Origin: Porphyrobacter sp. SLTP
GTDB lineage: Bacteria > Pseudomonadota > Alphaproteobacteria > Sphingomonadales > Sphingomonadaceae
Length of the DNA stretch: 64,000 nt
Assembly: GCF_009905735.1 (NCBI RefSeq)
Contig: NZ_JAAALE010000001.1
Span: 124,001-188,000, forward strand
Direction: 5' to 3'
Made by a program: the position numbers and the translations under genes. Position 1 is the first letter of the stretch. Each line of letters starts with the position of its first letter. Positions 37,580-46,308 of the stretch are shown in pieces. The notes under the pieces are model-generated. The model had not been told where the DNA came from and made no database searches. It saw only the letters and a list, made by a program, of their open reading frames with translations.

Positions 37580-38695
37580 TTGCGTCTGACATCAATGACT
37601 GCCGCCATCCTCTGTTCGTTCGGAATGCTCGGCGCTTGCGGCCCGAATGGGGCTGGAGACGCTGGACAGTCCGATCAGCCTGCCTCCGCTGTCGCCACCG
37701 ACAACAACGGCGCCGACTCCATGGCCTCGCGTGATCCAGCTGCAGGCGAGGCGGCCCAAATCGACGATGCCGATACCGAATTGCGCCCCGTCATGCAGGC
37801 GCAGGTGGTGCTGGAAAGGCTCGGCTTCGGACCGGGCGTTATCGACGGCAAGCAAGGCGTGTCGTTGGCGAATGCGCTCAAGGGGTTTCAGGAAGCCCGT
37901 GATCTGCCCGTGACGGGAGAGCTTGATGACGCGACACGGTTGGCGCTCGCCAAATGGGACAACATTGCCGCGACCCGGATTGTCACGATCCCGAAGGCTT
38001 GGGGCGACATCCCATTCAGTCCGATACCGGAGGACGCCGCGCAACAGGCGGAAATGCCCCACCTAGGATATGAAAACCTCGCCGAAAAACTAGCCGAGCG
38101 GTTCCACACGACCCCTGAGGTGCTGGCTCAGCTCAATCCCGGCACTCAGGAGCCGCGCTTTGCGCCGGGACAGAAGCTGCGCGTTCCCAATGTCGGGGCC
38201 GACCGGATTGATGCGTCGCTGGTGGACAATAAGGAATGGCTGGAAACCCTGCGCTCCTTGGGAGTGGGAACCGGCCAGCCTGATGTCGTACGGATCCTCG
38301 TTGATGAATCCGAAGGCTGGTTGAAGGCGTTCGATGCGCAGGATCGGCTCGTAGCCATGTTCACGGTCACGACCGGATCGCAGAACGATCCGCTACCGAT
38401 TGGCAATTGGGAGGTGAAGGGCGTGGCCTACAACCCGCATTTCGCGTTTGATCCCAAGCTGTTCTGGGACGTTCCCGACAGCGAAGAGAAACAGCAACTT
38501 CCCCCAGGGCCCAATGGTCCGGTTGGTGTCGTCTGGATTGATCTGTCCAAGGATCATTACGGAATCCACGGGACGCCCGCACCCGAGACGATTGGCCGCG
38601 CGCAAAGCCATGGCTGCATCAGACTGACGAACTGGGATGCCGCGCGGCTTGCGCTGATGGTCAGCGGCAGCACCAAGGTGGTGCTCCAGAAATAG
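37580..38695 (+). CDS. L,D-transpeptidase lipoprotein with peptidoglycan-binding and LysM-like parts
   Basis: Cross-links peptidoglycan or attaches proteins to it in the periplasm. The 371-residue protein has a lipoprotein signal (lipobox MLGAC). A peptidoglycan-binding-type domain (VLERLGFGPGVIDGKQG, ALKGFQEARDLPVTG) is followed by a LysM-like segment (YENLAEKLAERFHTTPEVL, GQKLRVPN). The YkuD catalytic domain (about 240-370) has the motif H-x13-SHGCIR (YGIHGTP and QSHGCIRL), giving catalytic H and C. The TTG at 37580 is chosen because GGAAG sits six bases upstream; an ATG at 37595 is also possible, and the GTG at 37517 would put charged residues before the signal. Catalytic assignment is secure. 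Confidence 0.9.
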   Translation: MRLTSMTAAILCSFGMLGACGPNGAGDAGQSDQPASAVATDNNGADSMASRDPAAGEAAQIDDADTELRPVMQAQVVLERLGFGPGVIDGKQGVSLANALKGFQEARDLPVTGELDDATRLALAKWDNIAATRIVTIPKAWGDIPFSPIPEDAAQQAEMPHLGYENLAEKLAERFHTTPEVLAQLNPGTQEPRFAPGQKLRVPNVGADRIDASLVDNKEWLETLRSLGVGTGQPDVVRILVDESEGWLKAFDAQDRLVAMFTVTTGSQNDPLPIGNWEVKGVAYNPHFAFDPKLFWDVPDSEEKQQLPPGPNGPVGVVWIDLSKDHYGIHGTPAPETIGRAQSHGCIRLTNWDAARLALMVSGSTKVVLQK

Positions 38696-38717
38696 GGCGC
38701 ACGGCGGTCGCGCGATG

Positions 38718-40166
38718 TCAGCCTGCAAGGTCTTTGAGCAGGCGATACCAGTGGTCGAGCCCGCCATAGAACGCATCGACCGACAGCCGCTCGTTCAGGC
38801 CGTGCGCGAACATGTCCTGCGGCCGACTGGCTGCGCCCGAGATCGCAACCGTCGCATAGCCGCGGGCGCGGTAGTGCATTCCGTCGGTGCCGCCCGATTC
38901 CATGTAGGGCTGGATTGGCAGGCCGGGATAGCGCGCGTCGATGGTCTTGCGCAGCGCCGCCATCACCTCGTCCGGCACGGCGGATTCCGGGCTTTCGGTA
39001 ACGTCGGTGACCAGCTTGAAGAGGACCTTGTCATTGCCGATCACCTGCTTGAGCGCAGCCTCGGTCGCGGCGGCGCCTTCCCCCGGGAAGATCCGGCAAT
39101 TGACCGTCGCAGTCGCCGATTGCGGCAGAGCGTTCTCGGCATGGCCGGCCTTGAGCATGGTCGCGACGCAGGTGGTGCCGAGCGTGCCCACAGTTTCCGG
39201 GTTGGCGCGCAGCACCGCAATCGCCGCTGCGTCGGCAGGATTAGCGGCGAAGGCGCGCATCGCCGCCCCGGTCTCGCCTGGCGTGATCTGTCCGAGCGCG
39301 CCTAGGAAGGAGCGGGTGAGCGGGGTGGCCTGCACCGGGAAGCGATAGGCGGCGATCTTTTGCAACGCGTCGGACAATTCGTAGATCGCATTGTCCTTGC
39401 GCGGGCGTGAGGAATGACCACCGGGGTTGGTCACGGTGAGTTCAAAGGTTGCGAAGGTCTTTTCCGCCGCCTGCACGGCCATGGCCAGCGGCTTGTTGTC
39501 GGGCGCGAGCGTGATACCGCCCGCATCGGAATTGAGAACATAGGCCGGGTCGATGGACTTGGCGACATAGTCCGCCTGAGCGCGGGTGGAGATCATGCCG
39601 GTTTCCTCGTCGCCGGAGAACACCAGATAGAGATCGCGCCGGGGCGTCCAGCCTTCGCGCTTCAGGCGGATGAAGGTCTGGGTGAGGTTGGTGATGCCGT
39701 ACTTGTTATCAGTCGTACCGCGCCCGAAGAAGAAGCCGTCTTTCTCGGTCACGGTGAAGGGGGGTAGCTCCCAATCCTCGGCCAGCGCGTCGACCACGTC
39801 CATGTGGCCGAGCAGCACGATCGGTTTGCGCCCATCGGGCTTGGCGGCGGCAAAGCGCACGATGAGGCCCTGCACACGTTCGCCATTGCTGTCGTAGTCG
39901 CTGACCATGATGTCGGCATCGGCGAATCCCGCCTGCTTCAGCCGCGCCACCAGATAGGCGACCATCTCGGGTGTCTTGGCCTGCCCGCGCGCGGTGCGGA
40001 TGGCGATGATGTCACGGTAGATATCGAAGGCCTGCTGCTGATCCGCAGTCAGCGGCGCACGCTCTGCCCCGTGGGCGGTGCCGCCCGATGCGAGCACGCC
40101 AGCGGCCAGTGCCAGCGCAGTGGCGGTGCGCAGTCCGAAGCGCCGCGCGGTGGTTGCCTTGGTCAT
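38718..40166 (-). CDS. M20-family metallopeptidase (exported)
   Basis: Zinc-dependent exopeptidase or dipeptidase of the M20 family. The ~482-residue protein has a signal peptide (ending SGGTAHGA). Catalytic motifs are LLGHMDVV (metal-binding H and D), GRGTTDNK (bridging D), SGDEETGM (catalytic and metal E), GGHSS in the lid domain, and the C-terminal TDGMHYR with HGLNER. The third of three consecutive ATGs (40166) has GGAAGGGG six bases upstream and is preferred; the longer frame from 40205 would overlap the upstream gene by 4 bp. It follows the zinc metalloprotease gene in the same direction. The two probably degrade extracellular or periplasmic peptides together. Confidence 0.9.
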   Translation of the reverse strand: MTKATTARRFGLRTATALALAAGVLASGGTAHGAERAPLTADQQQAFDIYRDIIAIRTARGQAKTPEMVAYLVARLKQAGFADADIMVSDYDSNGERVQGLIVRFAAAKPDGRKPIVLLGHMDVVDALAEDWELPPFTVTEKDGFFFGRGTTDNKYGITNLTQTFIRLKREGWTPRRDLYLVFSGDEETGMISTRAQADYVAKSIDPAYVLNSDAGGITLAPDNKPLAMAVQAAEKTFATFELTVTNPGGHSSRPRKDNAIYELSDALQKIAAYRFPVQATPLTRSFLGALGQITPGETGAAMRAFAANPADAAAIAVLRANPETVGTLGTTCVATMLKAGHAENALPQSATATVNCRIFPGEGAAATEAALKQVIGNDKVLFKLVTDVTESPESAVPDEVMAALRKTIDARYPGLPIQPYMESGGTDGMHYRARGYATVAISGAASRPQDMFAHGLNERLSVDAFYGGLDHWYRLLKDLAG

Positions 40167-40201
40167 CATCATCCCCTTCCCGTTGTCTTTTCTTTGCGCG
40201 A

Positions 40202-42676
40202 TCATTCGACCGGCGCGAGCAGGCTGGACAGGTCCATCCAGTCATCCTCGCCAATCGGGTCGCCCGGCGGCACGGTCACCATCCTTGGCAGGCTGGCCGC
40301 CAGCTGATCGCGCTGCGCGGGATCGAGCAAGCGCCGTGACAGGCTCAACGCCCAGGCCCGCTCGGCCCCGCTCGCCTTGCGCTTGGCCAGCGCTGTGCCG
40401 ACATCGGTGAGCTTCTGGTCGATCGCGGCGGCGACTTCAGGGGTGGCATCCGGGCGGCGCGCAACCTGCGCCATGGTCGCCAGCGTGCGATAGGCGATAC
40501 GGCGGCCGAGATCGTCGCCGGTCGAAGCCAGCACGGTTGCCGTCAGCCGGTCGAGCAACTCGCCCACGCCCAGCGCCGAAGCATCGCTCTGGCTCTGGAC
40601 GACCAGTCGCGCCAGTCTGCGCGGGGCGAGCAGCGTTTGTGCGGTCAGTTGGGCGGCGGCGTCGGCGGCGACCAGCGGATCGAACACCGGGCCGCCGGCG
40701 GTGGCAAAGATCTCGGTCTCGTACTGGCGGTCGGTCGTCCCGTTCTGCGCGGCTGAGAGCAGCGGGACCAGCGCAGGCGGGACGCGCAAGGCCTCGGGCC
40801 GCAGGGTTGCCAGCGCCGCATCGAGCGCCGCGCGCTGTTGTGCAGGCGCCACCGGCGCTGCCGCTTCACGACCGCCACCCTTGACGGCATAGACAAAATC
40901 GACCCCGCCAATCGCCTTGGCGGCGGCAACCAGTTGATAACGATGCAGCAACCATAGGGGTACGAACCGCCGACGAAGGTTCGCAACCGGCTCGCCGGGG
41001 CTGAGAGCATCCAGCCCGAAGCGGGACAGCGCGGCGGCGCGCACTCCCATCAGCCGGTTGAGCTCAGCAGTAGGGTCCGCGCCATCGTCCCACAAGCCGC
41101 CCCACACCTGGGACGTATCGGCCGCGCGGGCGTTGTCGTCCTGGACAAAGCGGTAGCGTGCCGCCGCTTCGGCTGTCTCGCGTTCGCCCGCGTCGGCATA
41201 GAGCCAGCGCACGGTTGCCACGTCCCAGATGCCGATCCCCTTGGCATAGGCGTCCGACAGGTCGGGCTTGCCCTCGGCAAGGCCGATCCGGGGCGGGGGG
41301 TAGTCCATCACCGAGGCGCGGTCTTGCGTACTGGCGGCAAAGTTATGCGCAAAGCCCAGCGTATGGCCGACCTCGTGCGCGCCCAGTTGGGCCAGCCGGT
41401 CGAGCGCGACCTTCACCGGATCGTTCGGCCCGCCGCTGTTCAGTTCTGCGGCACCGACCAGCGCCTGAAAGATCTGGATGTCCTGCCGCGCCCGCAAGGA
41501 GCCGAGCACCACCATGCCCTTCACGATCTCCCCCGTGCGCGGATCGACGATCTGCTGGCCGTAAGCCCAGCCGCGCGTTGCCCGGTCGACCCAGTTGACC
41601 ATGTTGTAGCGCACATCGAGCGGATCGGCCCCTTCGGGCAGCATCTCGACCCGGAAGGCATCGATGTAGCCCGCCTGGTCGAACGCATCGGACCACCAGC
41701 CGATCCCCTCCAGCAAGGCCGAGCGGATCGGTTCGGGCGTGTTGCGGTCGAGATAGAAGATAATCGGCTTTTTCACCCGCGAACGGGACGCAGCGGGATC
41801 GAGCTTTTCCAGCCGGAAGCGGTTGGCCAGATCATATACCACCGGCGCGCCCAGCGGCGCGGAGAAGTCCACCGCCTGAGTCGCAAAGCCGCCCAGCCGA
41901 GGATCGAACCGGCGGGGTGCGAAGCCGGGTTCGGGCAGGCGGACAAAACTGTGATGGACGGTCAGCGTCACCTTCCGGGGTTCGGGCACGATGTTCTCGA
42001 TCTCGGCCCCCGGCTTGTCGGAGACGAAGGTCTGGATCGCGTCCACCTCCATATTGTCGGGAAACAGCCGTACGGAGGCCGGATCGGCCAGGCTCAGCTT
42101 GTCGTCCAGCCGGAAGCCTTGCCCGGCGATCGCGGTGGCCGCGCCAACGCCCAGCACATCCGCTTCCTGGTTGAGCGAGGCGGCAATGCCCAGCGTGTCG
42201 AGCGCGAGGAACGGGGCGATGTCGATCACCAACCGGCCATCGGGCAGCGTCTCGGCAATGTCGGTCAACCAGACGGTCGAAATCCCGAAATCGCTGGCGA
42301 CTGCGCTTTGCTGCGCGGCATCGCCCGCGCTGGCCCGGAAGCGCGGGTTTTCAAACTGCACGGCGATCTTGCCGCCGATCCGGCGGAAAGCGAGGAGCTG
42401 GGTATTGCCGATCCGCCCCCGATCCAGCCCGAGCGGCGCCGAACCAAGCCCGGTCTTGAGCGCGGTGCTGTAGAGCAGGCGCAGCGACACGCCGTCTTGT
42501 GCAGGGGCGGGCAGGGTAACGAGGATACGGCCCTTGGCCGCTTCGGTGCGCACCGCCACCAGCCCGGTCTCACCCACGGGTGCCGCGACCTCCTGCGGGC
42601 CAACCTGCGCGCTCAGCGGTGCAAGCGGCAGGGACCAGGCCAGCAAAAGCGCTCCAAAGCGCAGGCGTTGCGTCAT
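40202..42676 (-). CDS. Large zinc metalloprotease (DUF5117/DUF4953-type)
   Basis: An 824-residue exported protease (signal peptide ending APLSAQ). N-terminal beta-rich regions (about 30-300) match the DUF5117/DUF5118-type architecture. The zinc site is AHEVGHTLGFAHN (HExxHxxGxxH, about residues 440-452), a metzincin-like arrangement. A long C-terminal helical domain follows (DUF4953-like), rich in ADAA/LAR stretches. Such proteins are frequent in sphingomonads; the substrate is unknown. It ends 36 bp before the M20 gene's preferred start, so both are likely co-transcribed. Confidence 0.88.
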   Translation of the reverse strand: MTQRLRFGALLLAWSLPLAPLSAQVGPQEVAAPVGETGLVAVRTEAAKGRILVTLPAPAQDGVSLRLLYSTALKTGLGSAPLGLDRGRIGNTQLLAFRRIGGKIAVQFENPRFRASAGDAAQQSAVASDFGISTVWLTDIAETLPDGRLVIDIAPFLALDTLGIAASLNQEADVLGVGAATAIAGQGFRLDDKLSLADPASVRLFPDNMEVDAIQTFVSDKPGAEIENIVPEPRKVTLTVHHSFVRLPEPGFAPRRFDPRLGGFATQAVDFSAPLGAPVVYDLANRFRLEKLDPAASRSRVKKPIIFYLDRNTPEPIRSALLEGIGWWSDAFDQAGYIDAFRVEMLPEGADPLDVRYNMVNWVDRATRGWAYGQQIVDPRTGEIVKGMVVLGSLRARQDIQIFQALVGAAELNSGGPNDPVKVALDRLAQLGAHEVGHTLGFAHNFAASTQDRASVMDYPPPRIGLAEGKPDLSDAYAKGIGIWDVATVRWLYADAGERETAEAAARYRFVQDDNARAADTSQVWGGLWDDGADPTAELNRLMGVRAAALSRFGLDALSPGEPVANLRRRFVPLWLLHRYQLVAAAKAIGGVDFVYAVKGGGREAAAPVAPAQQRAALDAALATLRPEALRVPPALVPLLSAAQNGTTDRQYETEIFATAGGPVFDPLVAADAAAQLTAQTLLAPRRLARLVVQSQSDASALGVGELLDRLTATVLASTGDDLGRRIAYRTLATMAQVARRPDATPEVAAAIDQKLTDVGTALAKRKASGAERAWALSLSRRLLDPAQRDQLAASLPRMVTVPPGDPIGEDDWMDLSSLLAPVE

Positions 42677-42878
42677 TGTCCGTCATCCCCTGTTGCGGCC
42701 GGTGGTCCCAGGCCCGATTGCCAGAGTGGGTGTTCGGGCAAGAACCGCCAAAGCTCAAGCAGGAATACTGCTGGGGCTGTTCCAACAGTGGCTGCTGCTA
42801 ATCGACCAACGGCGTTCCGCCCCCTAGCAATATCCTTTCGCGCCGCTAGTCTCCCGCTCCAACAGAGGAGACATTTTC

Positions 42879-45800
42879 ATGCGCCATATCGCCGCCGCCC
42901 TGCTTGCCGGGGCCGCCTGCATTGCCACACCGCTTGCTGCTCAGACCAAGGGCAAAGCCGCCAAGGCTGAGGAAAGCTGGAGCGTCGAGGCGCCAAAGGG
43001 TGCCACCATCAAGCAGGTGCCGATCAAGACCGACGAAGGCACGTGGATGGATGTCGATGTGTCGCCCGATGGAAAGACGATCGCCTTCACGCTGCTCGGC
43101 GATATCTACACCATGCCGATCACCGGCGGCACGCCCAAGCGTATTGCCGATGGCCTTGCGTGGGATGTCCAGCCGCGCTTCTCGCCCGATGGCAGCCGCA
43201 TCGCCTTCACCTCGGATCGCGGCGGCGGGGACAATATCTGGGTGATGAACACGGATGGCTCTGACAAGCGGCAGGTGACCAAGGAAGATTTCCGCCTGTT
43301 GAACCAGCCGACCTGGTCGCCGGACGGACGCTTTATTGCCGCCAAGAAGCACTTCACCACGGAACGCAGCGCCGGGACGGGCGAGATCTGGCTTTACCAT
43401 GTCAGCGGCGGCGGCGGGGTGCAGGTGGTCGAACGCGCCAATGAACGCTTGCAGAAGGAACTCGGTGAGCCGGTGTTCGCGCCTGATGGCAGTGCGATCT
43501 ATTACACCCGCAACACCACGCCCGGAAACACCTTCGAATACGCACAGGATTCCAACGCGGGCATCTTCGCGATCGAGCGCCACGATCTGGCGACCGGCGA
43601 AGTCAGCACCGCGGTTGGCGGCTATGGCGGCGCGGTGCGCCCGGCGCCTTCGCCCGATGGCAAGGAACTCGCCTTCGTCCGCCGCGACAAGGACCAGAGC
43701 CAGCTGTGGGTGAAAGACCTCGCCAGCGGGCGGGAGCGGATGATCTACGGCAAGCTCGATCTCGACGTGCAGGAGACTTGGGCCGTCACTGGGGTCTATC
43801 CCAATATCGACTGGCTTCCCGATAGTTCGGGGATCGTGTTCTGGGCCGGCGGGAAGCTCAACCGGGTGGGCCGCGACGGATCGGGCCATGCGGTGATCCC
43901 CTTCACGGTCAACGACACGCGCGGGGTGGCCGATGCGCCGCACCCGCAGATTGCCGTCTCGCCCGACAGCTTTGTTACCACAATGCCGCGCTTTGCCACG
44001 TTGTCGCCTGATGGCAGCCGGGTGGTGTTCGAAAGCCTCGGACGGCTGCACAGCAAATCGGCCAAGGGCAGGGACGCGCCCGCACCGCTGACCGGCGACA
44101 CCACCGACGTGCTCGAAGCCTTCCCCGCCTTCAGCCGCGACGGGGCGAGCCTTGCCTATGTGCGCTGGAACGATGCCAGCTTGGGCGAGATCGTCATCGC
44201 CGACGCCAACGGCCAGAATCGCCGTGTGCTGACCGGGCCGGGGCATTTCGGCAATCTCGCCTTCTCGCCCGATGGTTCCATGATCGCCTTTGAAAAGCGC
44301 GAAGGTGGATACCTGACGGCGCCGGACTATTCGGAGAATGCCGGGATCTACGTGATGCCGGTCAATGGTGGTGAGGCGCGGCTGGTGACGCGCGACGGGG
44401 GGAACCCGCAGTGGGGCGCTGCCTCCGACCGGCTGTTCATGCTCGCGCGCGAAGGCGGCGGGCTGGCGTTGGTCTCGACCGACCTCAACGGGGAAGCCAA
44501 GCGCGTCCACGCCAAGGGCGATCTTGCCAATGACCTGCGGATCGCTCCCGATGGCCGCACCATCGCGTTCCGCCAGAACTACGAAGTCTTCGCGATGCCC
44601 TTGATCCCCGGCGGCAAGCCGGTGGATGTGAGCGAGACCGGCGGGTCGATCCCCGTCACCAAGGTCAGCACCGGCGGTGCGGATTACCTCGGCTGGTCGG
44701 GCGGCGGCGAGACGCTGTTCTGGTCGATCGGGCCGAGCTTGCAGAGCGCCAAGGTTGCCGAGTTCTTCCCTGCTGCGCCCAAGGCGGATGCGGACAAAAC
44801 CAAGCCCTATACGCCGCCCACCACCGGCATTCCGCTGGGTGTGACGGTGCAGGCATCCAAGCCCACCGGCACCACGGTGATCACCGGCGCGCGGGTGCTG
44901 ACGATGCGCGCGGGCCTCGGCGCGGAGGATGCGGGCGTGATCGCAAACGGGATGATCGTCATCACCGGCGACCGGATCACCGGCGTCTATGATGCGACGG
45001 TTGTGAAGATGGCCTTCCCGGATGGCACGCGCTTTATCGACGCCAGCGGCAAGACCATCATGCCCGGTCTCGTCGATGCCCATGCCCACGGCGGCTACGG
45101 AGTCGGCGATCTGATTCCGCAGCAGAACTGGTCGCTGCTCCAGGATCTGGCGCTGGGGGTGACCACCGTCCACAACCCGTCGAGCCAGGCGAGCACCGTG
45201 TTCGCCGCCGCCGAACGCCAGCGTGCGGGGCTGACGCTCGGCCCGCGCATCTTCTCGACCGGCGAGATCATCTACGGGGCCAAGGCGCCGGATGTCTATG
45301 CGCGGATCGACACCTATGACGATGCGCTCGCCCATGTGCGGCGGATCAAGGCGCAGGGCGGCATCTCGGTCAAGAACTACAACCAGCCCCGGCGCGAGCA
45401 GCGTCAGATGGTCGCGCGTGCCGCGGCAGCCGAGAATATGCTGGTGGTGGCTGAGGGCGGATCGTTGTTCGGGATGGACATGAACCTCGTCGCCGACGGC
45501 AACTCGACCATCGAGCACAATGTGCCGGTCGATGTGTTCTACGAAGACGTGCTGCAATTCTTCGGCCAGTCGAACAGCAATTACACCCCCACGCTGGTGG
45601 TGACCTATGGCGGGCTGGCGGGCGATCCCTATTGGCGGCAAGCGACCAACGTCTGGGAAAACCCGCTGATGGTGCACACCCCGCCCAAGATGCTGCTGGC
45701 CGAGACCGGCCGCCGCACCAAGGCGCCCGATTGGGCCTTCGTCGATGACGACAACGCCCGTGAGGCGCGCAAGCTGGCGCAGCGCGGCGTCAAGGTCAGC

Positions 45801-46199
45801 ATCGGTGCGCACGGCCAGCAGGCCGGCATCGGCGCGCATTGGGAGCTGTGGAGCTTCGTGCGCGGCGGGATGACCCCGGTCGAGGCGCTGAAGGCGGGCA
45901 CGATCACCTCGGCCCAGTCACTCGGCATGGCGAAGGACATCGGCAGCATCGAGGTGGGCAAGCTGGCTGACCTCGTGATCCTCACCGACGATCCCAGCGC
46001 TGACATCGCCAATTCGGACAATATCGAACAGGTAATGCTCGGCGGGCGGCTGTATGATGCCAGGACGCTGAACGAAGTCGGCACCGGTACCGCGACGCGC
46101 CAGCCCTATTGGTGGGAAGCCAATGGCGGCAACGGCGCGGGTGGATCGGAAGCGGCGACACAGGAAGGCCGCAGCCATGCAGATGGGGACGCCGGTTAG
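42879..46199 (+). CDS. Secreted amidohydrolase with N-terminal TolB-like beta-propeller
   Basis: A 1106-residue exported protein. Signal peptide (AALLAGAACIATPLAA), then TolB/WD40-like propeller repeats (about 40-620) with recurring SPDG blades (VSPDGKTIAFTLLGD, FSPDGSRIAFTSDRG, APDGRTIAFRQ). The C-terminal amidohydrolase domain starts at about 660. Metal-binding motif VDAHAHG (ASGKTIMPGLVDAHAH), further ligands likely in IEHNVP and the GAHGQ segment, and the final ILTDDPSADI typical of the family. Substrate unknown; imidazolonepropionase/prolidase-like peptidases are similar in shape. AGAGGAG precedes the ATG. It is divergent from the metalloprotease gene. Confidence 0.9.
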   Translation: MRHIAAALLAGAACIATPLAAQTKGKAAKAEESWSVEAPKGATIKQVPIKTDEGTWMDVDVSPDGKTIAFTLLGDIYTMPITGGTPKRIADGLAWDVQPRFSPDGSRIAFTSDRGGGDNIWVMNTDGSDKRQVTKEDFRLLNQPTWSPDGRFIAAKKHFTTERSAGTGEIWLYHVSGGGGVQVVERANERLQKELGEPVFAPDGSAIYYTRNTTPGNTFEYAQDSNAGIFAIERHDLATGEVSTAVGGYGGAVRPAPSPDGKELAFVRRDKDQSQLWVKDLASGRERMIYGKLDLDVQETWAVTGVYPNIDWLPDSSGIVFWAGGKLNRVGRDGSGHAVIPFTVNDTRGVADAPHPQIAVSPDSFVTTMPRFATLSPDGSRVVFESLGRLHSKSAKGRDAPAPLTGDTTDVLEAFPAFSRDGASLAYVRWNDASLGEIVIADANGQNRRVLTGPGHFGNLAFSPDGSMIAFEKREGGYLTAPDYSENAGIYVMPVNGGEARLVTRDGGNPQWGAASDRLFMLAREGGGLALVSTDLNGEAKRVHAKGDLANDLRIAPDGRTIAFRQNYEVFAMPLIPGGKPVDVSETGGSIPVTKVSTGGADYLGWSGGGETLFWSIGPSLQSAKVAEFFPAAPKADADKTKPYTPPTTGIPLGVTVQASKPTGTTVITGARVLTMRAGLGAEDAGVIANGMIVITGDRITGVYDATVVKMAFPDGTRFIDASGKTIMPGLVDAHAHGGYGVGDLIPQQNWSLLQDLALGVTTVHNPSSQASTVFAAAERQRAGLTLGPRIFSTGEIIYGAKAPDVYARIDTYDDALAHVRRIKAQGGISVKNYNQPRREQRQMVARAAAAENMLVVAEGGSLFGMDMNLVADGNSTIEHNVPVDVFYEDVLQFFGQSNSNYTPTLVVTYGGLAGDPYWRQATNVWENPLMVHTPPKMLLAETGRRTKAPDWAFVDDDNAREARKLAQRGVKVSIGAHGQQAGIGAHWELWSFVRGGMTPVEALKAGTITSAQSLGMAKDIGSIEVGKLADLVILTDDPSADIANSDNIEQVMLGGRLYDARTLNEVGTGTATRQPYWWEANGGNGAGGSEAATQEGRSHADGDAG

Positions 46200-46258
46200 G
46201 GCTGACAGCACGAGCCAACAGACAGCGCAGGGCGAGGGCAGAAAGGGATTGCCTTATT

Positions 46259-46293
46259 GATAATCATCCGCAATAGGCTTGCGAATGATTATC
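46259..46293. promoter_or_regulatory. Fur-box-like inverted repeat ahead of the TonB receptor
   Basis: GATAATCATCCGCAA, a 5-base spacer, then TTGCGAATGATTATC: 14 of 15 positions are complementary. The outer GATAATCAT/ATGATTATC resembles the Fur consensus GATAATGATAATCATTATC. It ends 16 bp before the ATG at 46309. Position and downstream TonB-receptor context support iron repression. Confidence 0.8.
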
Positions 46294-46308
46294 AGGAGCG
46301 ATTCCCCG

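Noticed and set aside
42846..45839. A 997-residue minus-strand frame opposite the amidohydrolase
   Set aside because: The plus-strand frame has a signal peptide, propeller repeats and the amidohydrolase motif. The antisense frame is a high-GC shadow rich in Arg, His and Asp.
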